A stretch of 55,093 nucleotides of DNA, from contig NZ_JAALLN010000026.1 of NCBI RefSeq assembly GCF_011751075.1, forward strand, positions 1 to 55,093, in the 5' to 3' direction. The translations under genes were made by a program, and so were the position numbers. The notes under the pieces are model-generated. The model made no database searches. It saw only the letters and a list, made by a program, of their open reading frames with translations, and had not been told where the DNA came from. This document shows, one piece after another, positions 16,795 through 25,849 of the stretch (the first letter of the stretch is position 1; each line of letters opens with the position of its first letter). This stretch comes from Flavobacterium poyangense. Its GTDB lineage: Bacteria; Bacteroidota; Bacteroidia; Flavobacteriales; Flavobacteriaceae.

Positions 16795-18339
16795 CTAAAA
16801 CGGAACATCACTATCGTCATCATCCTCATTCAGGTTACTTCCAAATGCTTCATTAGGCGATGGCAGACTTTTAGTAGCGAACGGATTATCATCGTGATTC
16901 ATCTTAGAAGGCAAATCATCATAACCTCCTGTAAAGTCTTCGAGGTTGTCAAACTTACCTAAATGTCCAAGGAATTTTAATCGTATATTTTCAAGTCCAC
17001 CGTTACGGTGTTTGGCTATAATAAACTCAGCCTGACCAGCTGTAGAAGACTGTTCATCATCATCCCACTCCTCAATTTTATAATATTCCGGACGATAGAT
17101 AAACGAAACGATATCCGCATCCTGCTCAATTGCTCCGGATTCACGAAGATCCGATAGTAAAGGTCTTTTACTGGAACCACGCGTTTCAACGGCACGGGAT
17201 AACTGCGAAAGTGCAATTACAGGAACGTTCAACTCTTTTGCCAGTGCTTTTAAGTTTCGGGAAATAGTCGAGATTTCCTGCTCACGGCTTCCTCCGCCTT
17301 TTCCGTTTCCTCCTGCAGTCATTAACTGCAAATAATCAACGATGATTAATTTAATTCCATGTTGTGAGGCCAAACGACGGCATTTTGCACGTAAATCAAA
17401 AATAGATAACGAAGGTGTGTCATCAATAAACAACGGGGCCTTTTCTAAATCTTTTACTTTAGTACTCAATTGCTCCCATTCGTGTTTCTCTAGTTTACCT
17501 GTTCTTAATTTCTCGGAAGACAATCCTGTTTCTGACGAAATCAACCTGGTAATCAACTGTACCGACGCCATCTCCAGAGAGAATACAGCAACACCGTATC
17601 CGAAATCAATTGCCACGTTACGTGCCATAGAAAGTACAAACGCGGTTTTACCCATACCCGGACGAGCGGCTATAATAATTAAATCACTTGGCTGCCATCC
17701 CGATGTTACCTGATCTAATTTCTCAAAACCGGTCGCAACACCACTCAATCCTTCTTTTCCTGCAATTTCTTCAATACGTTTCTTGGCTTGTAAAACTAAA
17801 CTCTGAGCCGTTTCGGAGCTTCGTTTAATATTCCCCTGCGTTACTTCGTATAATTTTGATTCTGCTTTATCCAGCAAGTCAAATACATCGGTCGTTTCAT
17901 CATACGATTCTTCGATAATCTCAGAAGAAATGCGAATCAAACTTCTTTGAATAAATTTTTGAAGGATAATACGTGAGTGAAATTCAATATGCGCCGAAGA
18001 GGCAATTTTTTGCGTAAGCTGAATTAAATAAAAATCTCCTCCCGCTAAATCTAATTTTCCATTCTTTTTGAGCTGAGTCGAAACCGTTAATAAGTCAATC
18101 GGTTGTGTTTCAGTAAAAAGCTGCACAATAGCTTCAAAAATAAATTTATGCGCATCTTTATAAAAAGCATCAGCCTGTAAAATATCAATTACATCATCAA
18201 CCCCTTTCTTATCAATCATCATCGCACCAAGAACAGCTTCCTCTAAATCAATAACTTGCGGAGGAAGTTTTCCTTTCTCTAAATTAATAATTGCGGTTTT
18301 ATCTGCCTTTGCAGGGTATACATTTTTGAAATTTTCCAT
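16795..18339 (-). CDS. dnaB: Replicative DNA helicase DnaB
   Basis: 514 aa, the hexameric 5'-3' helicase that unwinds the replication fork. The N-terminal DnaB domain (LPPQVIDLEEAVLGAMM onward) is followed by the RecA-like ATPase with Walker A ARPGMGKT at about 225-232, the Walker B-type LIIVDYLQLM, and the DnaB C-terminal motif LRESGAIEQDADIV. An acidic C-tail (NEDDDDSDVPF) extends beyond the core and ends like the SSB-type DDxxPF tip. No intein is seen. Confidence 0.97.
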   Translation of the reverse strand: MENFKNVYPAKADKTAIINLEKGKLPPQVIDLEEAVLGAMMIDKKGVDDVIDILQADAFYKDAHKFIFEAIVQLFTETQPIDLLTVSTQLKKNGKLDLAGGDFYLIQLTQKIASSAHIEFHSRIILQKFIQRSLIRISSEIIEESYDETTDVFDLLDKAESKLYEVTQGNIKRSSETAQSLVLQAKKRIEEIAGKEGLSGVATGFEKLDQVTSGWQPSDLIIIAARPGMGKTAFVLSMARNVAIDFGYGVAVFSLEMASVQLITRLISSETGLSSEKLRTGKLEKHEWEQLSTKVKDLEKAPLFIDDTPSLSIFDLRAKCRRLASQHGIKLIIVDYLQLMTAGGNGKGGGSREQEISTISRNLKALAKELNVPVIALSQLSRAVETRGSSKRPLLSDLRESGAIEQDADIVSFIYRPEYYKIEEWDDDEQSSTAGQAEFIIAKHRNGGLENIRLKFLGHLGKFDNLEDFTGGYDDLPSKMNHDDNPFATKSLPSPNEAFGSNLNEDDDDSDVPF

Positions 18340-18431
18340 AAAGCGAAAATAGCAAAATTTAAAAAAAACAATGCTATTGAGTTATAACTATTAATTGTTT
18401 ATAAATAAGTTTTTTTGTTGATAACCAAAAA

Positions 18432-18462
18432 AAAATCCGAAACGACAAGGCTTCGGATTTTA
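18432..18462 (-). terminator. Terminator after accA
   Basis: AAATCCGAA and TTCGGATTT form a 9-bp stem with A- and T-rich flanks between the accA stop and the dnaB start. Confidence 0.8.
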
Positions 18463-18479
18463 AATAATTTTGTAAGAAT

Positions 18480-19433
18480 TTACTCCTTGAACTCCCCCAT
18501 TTGACTATATTTGTCCATTCTTTGGGCAATTAAGTCGGCTGTTGATAAGTCTTTCAATTCATTATATCCTTTTGTAATATATTCTGCTACAGTTTTAAAA
18601 GTAGTTTCACGATCATAATGTGCACCTCCTAATGGTTCAGGGATCACATCGTCAACTAATTTTTGTTTTTTCATGTCTGATGAAGTCAATTTTAACGCAT
18701 CAGCTGCACGCTCTTTGTATTCCCAGCTTTTCCATAAAATAGAAGAACATGATTCCGGAGAAATTACAGAATACCACGTATTTTCCAACATATATACCTT
18801 ATCACCAACACCTATTCCTAAAGCTCCTCCAGAAGCACCTTCACCCACGATAATAGTGATAATTGGCACTTTTAAGCGAACCATTTCGAAAATATTTCTG
18901 GCGATAGCTTCTCCCTGACCTCTTTCTTCCGCTTCTAATCCAGGATAAGCACCCGGAGTATCTACCAAGGTTAAAACCGGAATACCAAATTTCTCTGCCA
19001 TTTTCATCAAACGCAAAGCTTTACGATATCCTTCCGGGTTTGCCATACCAAAATTACGGTACTGACGTGTTTTAGTATTAAAACCTTTTTGCTGACCGAT
19101 AATCATGAAAGATTGTCCATTAATCTTACCTAAACCGCCCACCATGGCTTTGTCATCTTTAAAATTTCTGTCTCCATGAAGTTCTAAAAAAGTTTCGCCA
19201 CAGATTGCTCTGATATAATCTAAAGTATACGGTCTGTTCGGATGTCTCGACAATTGTACACGTTGCCAAGCCGTAAGGTTTTTGTATATTTCTTTCTTAG
19301 TTTGTTCTAGTTTCTTGTTGATTTCCTTACAAGTTGGCGTAACATCAACGTCAGATTCTTTTCCAATTATAACGCACTTTTCTAACTGTTCTTCAAGTTC
19401 TTTTATTGGAAGCTCAAAATCTAAATATTCCAT
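18480..19433 (-). CDS. accA: Acetyl-CoA carboxylase carboxyltransferase subunit alpha
   Basis: 317 aa. It transfers the carboxyl group from carboxybiotin to acetyl-CoA together with AccD, the first step of fatty acid synthesis. The N-terminal helical part (LDFELPIKELEEQLEK) is followed by the crotonase-like core with RPYTLDYI, GLGKINGQSFMIIGQQKG, DTPGAYPG and the oxyanion-hole segment EGASGGALGIGVGD. Full length. accD and the biotin subunits are not in the window. Confidence 0.97.
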   Translation of the reverse strand: MEYLDFELPIKELEEQLEKCVIIGKESDVDVTPTCKEINKKLEQTKKEIYKNLTAWQRVQLSRHPNRPYTLDYIRAICGETFLELHGDRNFKDDKAMVGGLGKINGQSFMIIGQQKGFNTKTRQYRNFGMANPEGYRKALRLMKMAEKFGIPVLTLVDTPGAYPGLEAEERGQGEAIARNIFEMVRLKVPIITIIVGEGASGGALGIGVGDKVYMLENTWYSVISPESCSSILWKSWEYKERAADALKLTSSDMKKQKLVDDVIPEPLGGAHYDRETTFKTVAEYITKGYNELKDLSTADLIAQRMDKYSQMGEFKE

Positions 19434-19545
19434 GGATTTTTGAATTTTGTTTGTAAATCGAACCGCAAATATAAAAATATTATATCATTGGAAGAATTAA
19501 ATATTGTTTAATGTATAAAAATGTAATTTAAAAATAAGTAAAATA

Positions 19546-20433
19546 TTACTCTTCTTTCTTATTTTGATAGTGTTTAAAGACGCCATTTAAAATAACTGTA
19601 ATCACAATTATTATGGCTCCGATATAAAATTCAGTACTCATTTTTTCTTTTCCTCCAAGAATAAAATAAGCCAGGATAATTCCGTAAACAGGCTCTAAGT
19701 TAGTAGTCAGCATCACGGTATATGGCGTTAATCGCTGCATTACTTTTACAGAAGCAGTAAAAGCATAAGCTGTGCATACGGATGCTAAAACGAGTATTAA
19801 AATCCAGTTGTTGAATGACATTGAAAAAAAATCGGCATTAAATTTTCCAGTACATAAAAAATAAACGGAAATAAAGAAAACACCAGCTCCAAATTCATAA
19901 AAAGTAATTACTGAAGGCTCATGATCGGCAATTAATTTACCGTTCATCAACGTAAACAATACGCCCAGAATTATAGACGCGAGAGCATAATAGACTCCGT
20001 GTAAATATTTGATTTCTACCTGTAAAATCAAAGCCAATCCACCAATGATTATAAGTCCGAAAAAAACTTCATACCATAATATCTTACGACCGAAAAAGAT
20101 GGGTTCCAGTAAAGAGGCAAAAAAAGCTCCAAGAGAAAATATAGATAGCGTGATCGAAACATTGGAAATATGAATCGCTTTAAAAAAGAAGATCCAATGC
20201 AGGGCGATCAAAAGTCCGACAAAAATTAGTTTAAAAAACTCTTTTACCGGAACCTGAAAAGATTGTTTTTTATAAGCAATAAAAAAACCTAGAAAAACAC
20301 CGGCAAGAAGCATTCTGTACCAAACCAAATTCTCGGCATCAATGGTAATTAAAGCACCTAAAATGGCTGTAAAGCCCCAGATAAAAACAATTAAATGTAA
20401 ATTTAAGTAACTTTTTAAATTATCGTTTCGCAT
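19546..20433 (-). CDS. EamA (DMT) family transporter
   Basis: 295 aa with ten predicted membrane helices in two EamA repeats: the first from LHLIVFIWGFTAILGALI, the second from YYALASIILGVLFTLMNGK. The conserved motif region LEPVYGIILAYFILG sits in the second repeat. Proteins of this group export amino acids or related metabolites; substrate unknown. Its start overlaps the 3' end of the LptF/G gene by 14 bases, so the two are translationally coupled. Confidence 0.92.
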   Translation of the reverse strand: MRNDNLKSYLNLHLIVFIWGFTAILGALITIDAENLVWYRMLLAGVFLGFFIAYKKQSFQVPVKEFFKLIFVGLLIALHWIFFFKAIHISNVSITLSIFSLGAFFASLLEPIFFGRKILWYEVFFGLIIIGGLALILQVEIKYLHGVYYALASIILGVLFTLMNGKLIADHEPSVITFYEFGAGVFFISVYFLCTGKFNADFFSMSFNNWILILVLASVCTAYAFTASVKVMQRLTPYTVMLTTNLEPVYGIILAYFILGGKEKMSTEFYIGAIIIVITVILNGVFKHYQNKKEE

Positions 20434-21508
20434 TACGTAATAGGTAAACCGCCAGAATTCCGAAAACTATATTCGGGAACCAGACAGCAAATAAAGGTGA
20501 GAAAGTAGATTTTTCGGCCAGGGTTCCGAATATTTTATCAAAAAACACGAAAGAAAACGCAATTGCAATTCCAATAGCCAGATTGGTTCCCATCCCTCCA
20601 CGACGTTTCATCGAAGAAACCGCCACGGCAATAATGGTTAAAATAAAGGCCGATACCGGAACACTGTATTTTTTATAAAGTACTACTAAATACGTATTTA
20701 TATTCCCGGAACCACGTTTTTTCTCTTTGTCAATAAATTGGTAAAGTTTGCCCAGACTTAATGTTTCTGCGATATAAACTACAGGCGTTAAATCCTCTAA
20801 CTCAAATTTGAAGGCTACATTTTTCTCAGGGACTTTTTCAATAACATCATTTAATTCGCCTACCGTCCTTTTAGTGTAATCGTACAAAGTATAAATTTTC
20901 TTTTTCGGATCCCATTTGATACGACTTGCCGTAATTTTATACGTCAGCATATCTTTATCAAAATGCTCTAATGTAAAATTAAACGCTGTTTTAGACTCTT
21001 CATTAAAACTATTGACATAGATAAAATCATTATCATTAATTTGTCTGAATACGTTCGTATTTTCTCCACGCATCAGCTGTTTTCCATTTCCTTTGAGATA
21101 GGTATATCTAAAATTATTAAACCCTTCACTGGCCGCAGGAACAATAAAAAAACCCATCAATAACACAAAAACAGACACTATACTGGCGCCGATAATATAC
21201 GGCCTCAAGAATCGGCTAAACGAAATACCCGAACTCAAAATAGCAATAATCTCGGTATTATTTGCCAATTTTGAGGTAAACCAGATCACCGATAAAAACA
21301 AAAATATCGGGAATAGTGAATTAGCAAAATAGACGGTAAAATTGTAGTAATAGATTGCAATATCCGTAAACGGAACTTTGTTCTCCAACATTTTATTTAC
21401 CTTTTCAGAAACGTCAATTACGATTCCGATTGGGATAAATAAGAGTATCATCACCGAAAAAGTGGCTAAATATCTTTTTAAAATATACTTGTCTATTATC
21501 GTCAGCAT
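20420..21508 (-). CDS. LptF/LptG family permease
   Basis: 362 aa with three N-terminal and three C-terminal membrane helices around a soluble periplasmic domain of about 150 residues. The beginning (MLTIIDKYILKRYLATF) is the classic YjgP/YjgQ start. These permeases couple LptB ATP hydrolysis to the extraction of lipopolysaccharide towards the outer membrane. Which of the two paralogues this is cannot be decided. It follows tgt after a long hairpin. Confidence 0.92.
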   Translation of the reverse strand: MLTIIDKYILKRYLATFSVMILLFIPIGIVIDVSEKVNKMLENKVPFTDIAIYYYNFTVYFANSLFPIFLFLSVIWFTSKLANNTEIIAILSSGISFSRFLRPYIIGASIVSVFVLLMGFFIVPAASEGFNNFRYTYLKGNGKQLMRGENTNVFRQINDNDFIYVNSFNEESKTAFNFTLEHFDKDMLTYKITASRIKWDPKKKIYTLYDYTKRTVGELNDVIEKVPEKNVAFKFELEDLTPVVYIAETLSLGKLYQFIDKEKKRGSGNINTYLVVLYKKYSVPVSAFILTIIAVAVSSMKRRGGMGTNLAIGIAIAFSFVFFDKIFGTLAEKSTFSPLFAVWFPNIVFGILAVYLLRNAKR

Positions 21509-21540
21509 ATATTTTTTTTAGTTTGAAAGATTTTTGCTTC

Positions 21541-21588
21541 AGGTTTCAAGTTTCAGGTTACTTTAAGAAGACCTGAAACTTGAAACCA
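21541..21588 (-). repeat. Long inverted repeat between tgt and lptF/G
   Basis: Perfect 17-bp arms at 21542-21558 and 21571-21587 (GGTTTCAAGTTTCAGGT and its complement) are separated by 12 bases, and a further CTTGAAACT word follows. The arms are built from the short word GTTTCA(A)G. It may terminate tgt or act as a stability hairpin. Confidence 0.8.
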
Positions 21589-21607
21589 AAAAAACTTGAA
21601 ACTCTTT

Positions 21608-22738
21608 TTAAAGTCTTTGACTCATATTTTTAACCATCATTTCTTTCCAAGGTCTGAAATCTCTGGCTAAGATATGTTTTCTGGCTTCACGAACCAACCA
21701 CATATAAAAACCAAGATTATGAATCGTTGCAATTTGTTTCCCTAAATATTCGTTAGCAGCGAACAAGTGACGTAAATAGGCCTTTGTATACTCTGTATCT
21801 ACAAAAGTATGTCCCATCTCATCGATTGGAGAAAAATCAGCTTCCCATTTTTTATTTTTGATATTGATCGTTCCGTTTGCTGTAAACAACATTCCGTTTC
21901 TTGCATTACGCGTTGGCATCACACAATCGAACATATCAATTCCTAATGCGATATTCTCTAAAATATTAATCGGAGTTCCCACTCCCATTAAATAACGCGG
22001 TTTGTCTTCCGGAAGGATTTCACAAACTACTTCTGTCATCGCATACATTTCTTCAGCAGGTTCTCCTACTGACAATCCGCCAATAGCATTTCCTTGTTGC
22101 CCGGCATTTGCAATATATTCTGCAGATTGACGACGCAAATCTTTATAAGTACTTCCCTGAACAATCGGAAAAAACGTTTGTTCGTACCCGTATTTATAAG
22201 GAACTTTATCTAAATGGTTGATGCAACGATCTAACCAACGGTGCGTCATGTGCATCGAACGTTGTGCGTATCTGTAATCGCAAGGATATGGCGTACATTC
22301 ATCAAAAGCCATAATGATATCGGCTCCAATGCTACGTTGAATTTCCATTACACTTTCCGGTGAAAAAAAGTGATAACTTCCGTCAATATGTGATTTAAAC
22401 TTTACTCCTTCTTCTTTGATCTTTCTGTTATTAGAAAGCGAGTACACCTGATATCCTCCGGAATCAGTCAAAATATTACGATCCCAATTCATAAATTTGT
22501 GCAATCCACCTGCTTTTTCAAGAATTTCAGTCTGTGGACGTAAATATAAATGGTACGTGTTTCCGAGAATAATATCGGGATTAATATCGTCTTTTAGCTC
22601 TCTTTGGTGCACACCTTTAACCGATGCAACAGTACCAACAGGCATAAAAATAGGAGTTTCAATAACTCCGTGATCTGTAGTAATACTTCCCGCTCTTGCT
22701 TTTGATTGCGGATCTCTTTGTAATAAATCAAACTTCAT
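21608..22738 (-). CDS. tgt: Queuine tRNA-ribosyltransferase (TGT)
   Basis: 376 aa. It exchanges guanine 34 for preQ1 in tRNAs with GUN anticodons. Motifs: ILTDSGGYQVYS with the general acid/base Asp, GGLSVGEP, and FDCVMPTRNARNG with the nucleophile Asp. The zinc site of the E. coli enzyme (CxCxxC then His) is replaced here: the matching segment PIDEMGHTFVDTEYTKAYLRH has no cysteine, although the later THK-type IATIHNLGFY is kept. I believe this is common in Bacteroidota but cannot verify it. Likely in the same transcript as the permease. Confidence 0.95.
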   Translation of the reverse strand: MKFDLLQRDPQSKARAGSITTDHGVIETPIFMPVGTVASVKGVHQRELKDDINPDIILGNTYHLYLRPQTEILEKAGGLHKFMNWDRNILTDSGGYQVYSLSNNRKIKEEGVKFKSHIDGSYHFFSPESVMEIQRSIGADIIMAFDECTPYPCDYRYAQRSMHMTHRWLDRCINHLDKVPYKYGYEQTFFPIVQGSTYKDLRRQSAEYIANAGQQGNAIGGLSVGEPAEEMYAMTEVVCEILPEDKPRYLMGVGTPINILENIALGIDMFDCVMPTRNARNGMLFTANGTINIKNKKWEADFSPIDEMGHTFVDTEYTKAYLRHLFAANEYLGKQIATIHNLGFYMWLVREARKHILARDFRPWKEMMVKNMSQRL

Positions 22739-22952
22739 ATAGGCGTTTTTCAGTCGGCAAAGATAGGCTAATTTGAGGAAAATTTAATCACAAAACAGAA
22801 TATCCTTTTTTGAGGTGTATAAAACGGATTTGCTTTGTACAAACACTTATAAAAGTTGGCTATATTTCATTCTTTTGTTCTTCAAAAATTCATCTGATAG
22901 AATAACTGACTACCTGAAGCAGTTTATTGGATGTGGTGCGTAAAAATCATAT

Positions 22953-23360
22953 TTAACACATAGAAACATAGATTTTACTTAAAAAAAGAAGAGGTTCACT
23001 AAATTTGTTTTGCGAATCAATGCATAAGATTAGGAAATCTTTTTATATGAATTAGCCTAAAGAGGGTATGTCTTTTTTTTGAATTTTTGATTGGCCTGTA
23101 TCAATTGCCTCCAGTTTTTAACTGGAGGTAAAGAATTGATTAATAACAAAGAGGCTTTAGCCAAACTCTTTGAAGGTTCGGCTAAAGCCTTTATCCCCTT
23201 CTTAATAAACAACCTCCAGTTAAAAACTGGAGGCAATTCAAATAAAACTTACATTATTCGCATTCGAATTACAAGTAAATAAAGTGATCAACTAGCAACT
23301 TGAATTAATTAGTGAAACGCCTTTTTATAAATTCCTACAAACTATGTTCCTATGTGTTAA
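22953..23360. mobile_element. MITE-like element, copy 1, with nested palindrome
   Basis: The left end reads TTAACACATAGAAACATAG. The right end at 23342-23360 is its reverse complement with one mismatch. The 19-base terminal words recur at 24575 and 52983. No coding potential inside. Size 408 bp because a palindromic element is nested within. Confidence 0.6.
23103..23238. repeat. 136-bp element with perfect 26-bp inverted ends
   Basis: The ends 23103-23128 and 23213-23238 are exact reverse complements, and each end is itself a hairpin (CCTCCAG..CTGGAGG). Inside, GGCTTTAGCC (23153) and GGCTAAAGCC (23180) make another complementary pair. This is the form of a palindromic mobile repeat, possibly moved by a RAYT-type transposase elsewhere. 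Confidence 0.75.
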
Positions 23361-23633
23361 AAATTAAGCATAACTAACGCGGGTTGCTTTATTTTCTTAA
23401 ACATTCTCACTACAAGTCCCTCTAAACAAGCGCAACAAAACAGCTCAACAGCAAGACTACTACCATCAAGGAATTATTATTCTGCGAAAAAAAAATCAAA
23501 ATCTAGTAGAAAAATTAAATTTCAAAAGCAATTCATCCTAAAAAAATCAGGAATTCGTTATAATTTAAACTTTAACAATCTTGCGCGAAAAATCGACTAA
23601 ATTTGAAACACAAAATTGAACATAACTACCACA

Positions 23634-24494
23634 ATGAACTTATCGCAAAAACTAGGATATCCGCCAGACACTAAATTATTACTAATACATGCGGACGATG
23701 CCGGATTAGCACATTCTGAAAATCGTGCTACTATACAAGCACTTGAAGCAGGAATAGTCAATTCTTGCAGCATCATGATCCCTTGCCCGTGGTCTTTTGA
23801 AATGGTTAACTATGCCAAAAACAATCCTCAATTCGATTATGGAGTTCACCTGACTCTCACCTGTGAATGGGAAGACTACAAGTTTGGCCCCGTTGCTCCT
23901 CTTTCAGAAGTTTCCTCATTGACAGACCAAAACGGTCACTTTTACAAAACCAGAGCTGATTTTTTCAACAATGCAAAAGCGGAAGAAGTAGAAAAAGAAC
24001 TTCGTGCTCAAATCGAGAGAGCATTACATTTTGGTTTACAACCTACACATCTCGACTCTCATATGTGCAGCGTTGGCGTATCTCCTGAGTTTTTAGAACT
24101 ATACAAAAGCCTTGGTAAAGAATACAACTTGCCCGTTTTACTGAATAAAACTTTTATCGAATCTGTCAACTTAACAAAAGAAAGTTTCGATTTTGAAAAT
24201 GATATACTGGCAGAGCATCTTCATATTGGCCATTTTGATTATTTTATAAAAAACGAACAAAAAAATTATTACAGTTCTGCTCTGGACACTATGCCATCAG
24301 GATTCAATATTATTCTGATACACCCGGCTTTTGATGATACTGAAATGCAGGCTATAACCAAAAACCATCCCAATTTTGGTTCTGAGTGGAGACAAATAGA
24401 CTTTGACTATTTTACCAGTGAAGAATGCAGAACTAAACTTAAAGAAAACAACATACAACTAATCACCTGGAAAGAAATACAAAAAATTATTTGA
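23634..24494 (+). CDS. ChbG/YdjC-family carbohydrate deacetylase
   Basis: 286 aa from ATG 23634; the in-frame TTG at 23616 is less likely. The metal site appears as H19-A-D21-D22 in LLLIHADDAG and the His of PTHLDSHMC, with YGVHLTLTCEWE as the conserved third block. Enzymes of this family remove acetyl groups from chitooligosaccharides or related glycans. No signal peptide, so cytosolic. It lies alone between repeat-rich gaps, and no chitin genes are near, so the substrate is open. Confidence 0.92.
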   Translation: MNLSQKLGYPPDTKLLLIHADDAGLAHSENRATIQALEAGIVNSCSIMIPCPWSFEMVNYAKNNPQFDYGVHLTLTCEWEDYKFGPVAPLSEVSSLTDQNGHFYKTRADFFNNAKAEEVEKELRAQIERALHFGLQPTHLDSHMCSVGVSPEFLELYKSLGKEYNLPVLLNKTFIESVNLTKESFDFENDILAEHLHIGHFDYFIKNEQKNYYSSALDTMPSGFNIILIHPAFDDTEMQAITKNHPNFGSEWRQIDFDYFTSEECRTKLKENNIQLITWKEIQKII

Positions 24495-24574
24495 TTTTCT
24501 AATTGAAGAATAATTCCATTCGTTGAGCACAATTGCTTCGTCAATTCGCTTTATTCGGGTCGCAAAAAATATAA

Positions 24575-24743
24575 TTAACACATAGAAACATAGATTTTCT
24601 TTCCGCAAAAAAGAGCGCAAAAAGAGAAACACATTTCTGTCACATAGCTAAAGTATGAGGTCTTCGACTTCGCTCAGACTGACAATTGAGATTTTAAGCA
24701 AGTCAAGCACCTTTCATTTTTAAAACTATGCCTCTATTTGGTA
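24575..24743. mobile_element. MITE-like element, copy 2
   Basis: Left end TTAACACATAGAAACATAG; right end at 24725-24743 is a degenerate reverse complement (15 of 19). The interior at 24657-24689 carries a 33-base word (GAGGTCTTCGACTTCGC and on) that recurs, inverted, in copy 3. No gene is present in the 24495-24868 gap. Confidence 0.6.
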
Positions 24744-24868
24744 AAAAATTGCACCCAACAGATTTAAACCTTACTCCATTACGCTTTTATATCATTTAAA
24801 GCATTGAAATACAGGTTTCGGATTACTCAAACAGCTATCAATCTATTATCATATTTCCTTAAAAATCA

Positions 24869-24900
24869 TTTGTCTTACCGCAAAATAAAAATTACTTTTG
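24869..24900 (+). promoter_or_regulatory. Promoter of the transketolase genes
   Basis: TTTG at 24869-24872, a 20-base spacer and TACTTTTG at 24893-24900 fit the Bacteroidota promoter. The ATG follows 25 bases later. Confidence 0.7.
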
Positions 24901-24925
24901 CAACAGTTTAACTTTTACATATAAA

Positions 24926-25774
24926 ATGAAGCCTAACACACAACAATTAAGCGATTTAACTATCCAAGTAAGAAGAGATATTCTTCGTATGGTACATGCT
25001 GTCAACTCTGGTCACCCAGGCGGATCACTAGGTTGTACTGAATTTTTGGTTACTTTATACCAAAATATTATGGACCGTAAAGAAGGTTTTGATATGGACG
25101 GAATTGGAGAAGATCTTTTCTTCCTTTCAAACGGGCATATTTCTCCAGTTTTTTATAGCGTTTTAGCTCGTAGCGGTTATTTCCCAGTTTCGGAATTAGC
25201 TACATTTAGACTATTAAATTCTCGTTTACAAGGACATCCAACGACTCACGAAGGATTACCGGGTGTTCGTATTGCTTCCGGTTCATTAGGACAAGGTTTA
25301 TCTGTAGCTCTTGGAGCGGCTCAGGCGAAAAAATTAAATAACGACAATCATATCATTTACAGTTTGCATGGTGATGGTGAATTGCAAGAGGGTCAAAACT
25401 GGGAGGCTATCATGTATGCATCTGCTAAGAAAGTAGACAACATCATTGCCACTATCGACCTTAACGGAAAACAAATTGACGGAACAACAGATGAAGTTTT
25501 AGCAATGGGAAGTCTTCGTGCTAAATTTGAAGCTTTTGACTGGGATGTTCTTGAAATTAAAGAAGGAAACAACATCGATGCAATCCTTGCAGGTCTGAAT
25601 GACGCAAAATCAAGAACTGGAAAAGGAAAACCGGTTTGTATTTTATTGCACACTGAGATGGGTAACGGAGTTGATTTTATGATGCACACTCACGCTTGGC
25701 ACGGAAAAGCACCAAACAATGATCAATTGGCAAGTGCTTTAGCTCAAAACACATCAACTTTAGCAGACTATTAA
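24926..25774 (+). CDS. Transketolase, N-terminal (thiamine diphosphate) subunit
   Basis: 282 aa. Carries the TPP-binding half of transketolase: HPGGSLGCTEFL, then GDGELQEGQNWEA...TIDLNGKQIDG, the GDG-(x)n-N motif that holds magnesium and the diphosphate. Transketolase moves two-carbon units in the non-oxidative pentose phosphate pathway. The pyrimidine-binding half is a separate gene 75 bases downstream, a normal arrangement in many Bacteroidota and archaea. Both parts are complete and in order, so this is a split enzyme and not a broken gene. Confidence 0.96.
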   Translation: MKPNTQQLSDLTIQVRRDILRMVHAVNSGHPGGSLGCTEFLVTLYQNIMDRKEGFDMDGIGEDLFFLSNGHISPVFYSVLARSGYFPVSELATFRLLNSRLQGHPTTHEGLPGVRIASGSLGQGLSVALGAAQAKKLNNDNHIIYSLHGDGELQEGQNWEAIMYASAKKVDNIIATIDLNGKQIDGTTDEVLAMGSLRAKFEAFDWDVLEIKEGNNIDAILAGLNDAKSRTGKGKPVCILLHTEMGNGVDFMMHTHAWHGKAPNNDQLASALAQNTSTLADY

Positions 25775-25849
25775 AAAAAAGCTATAAGCATGAAGCAATA
25801 CGTCTTACGCCTATTGCCTGCAGCTTATTGCGTTTAGCAAAAAACAAAA

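Larger units (their letters stand above)
22739..23633. other. Long gene-free gap with nested repeats
   Basis: No convincing gene. It contains a MITE-like unit (22953-23360) with an inner palindromic element (23103-23238), both listed separately. A TAAATTTG box at 23598-23605 probably serves the deacetylase gene downstream. A short open frame crossing the palindromes at 23091-23282 is only repeat sequence. Confidence 0.7.

Noticed and set aside
23091..23282. 63-aa frame
   Set aside because: Lies entirely within the palindromic repeat element; translation is of inverted repeats only.
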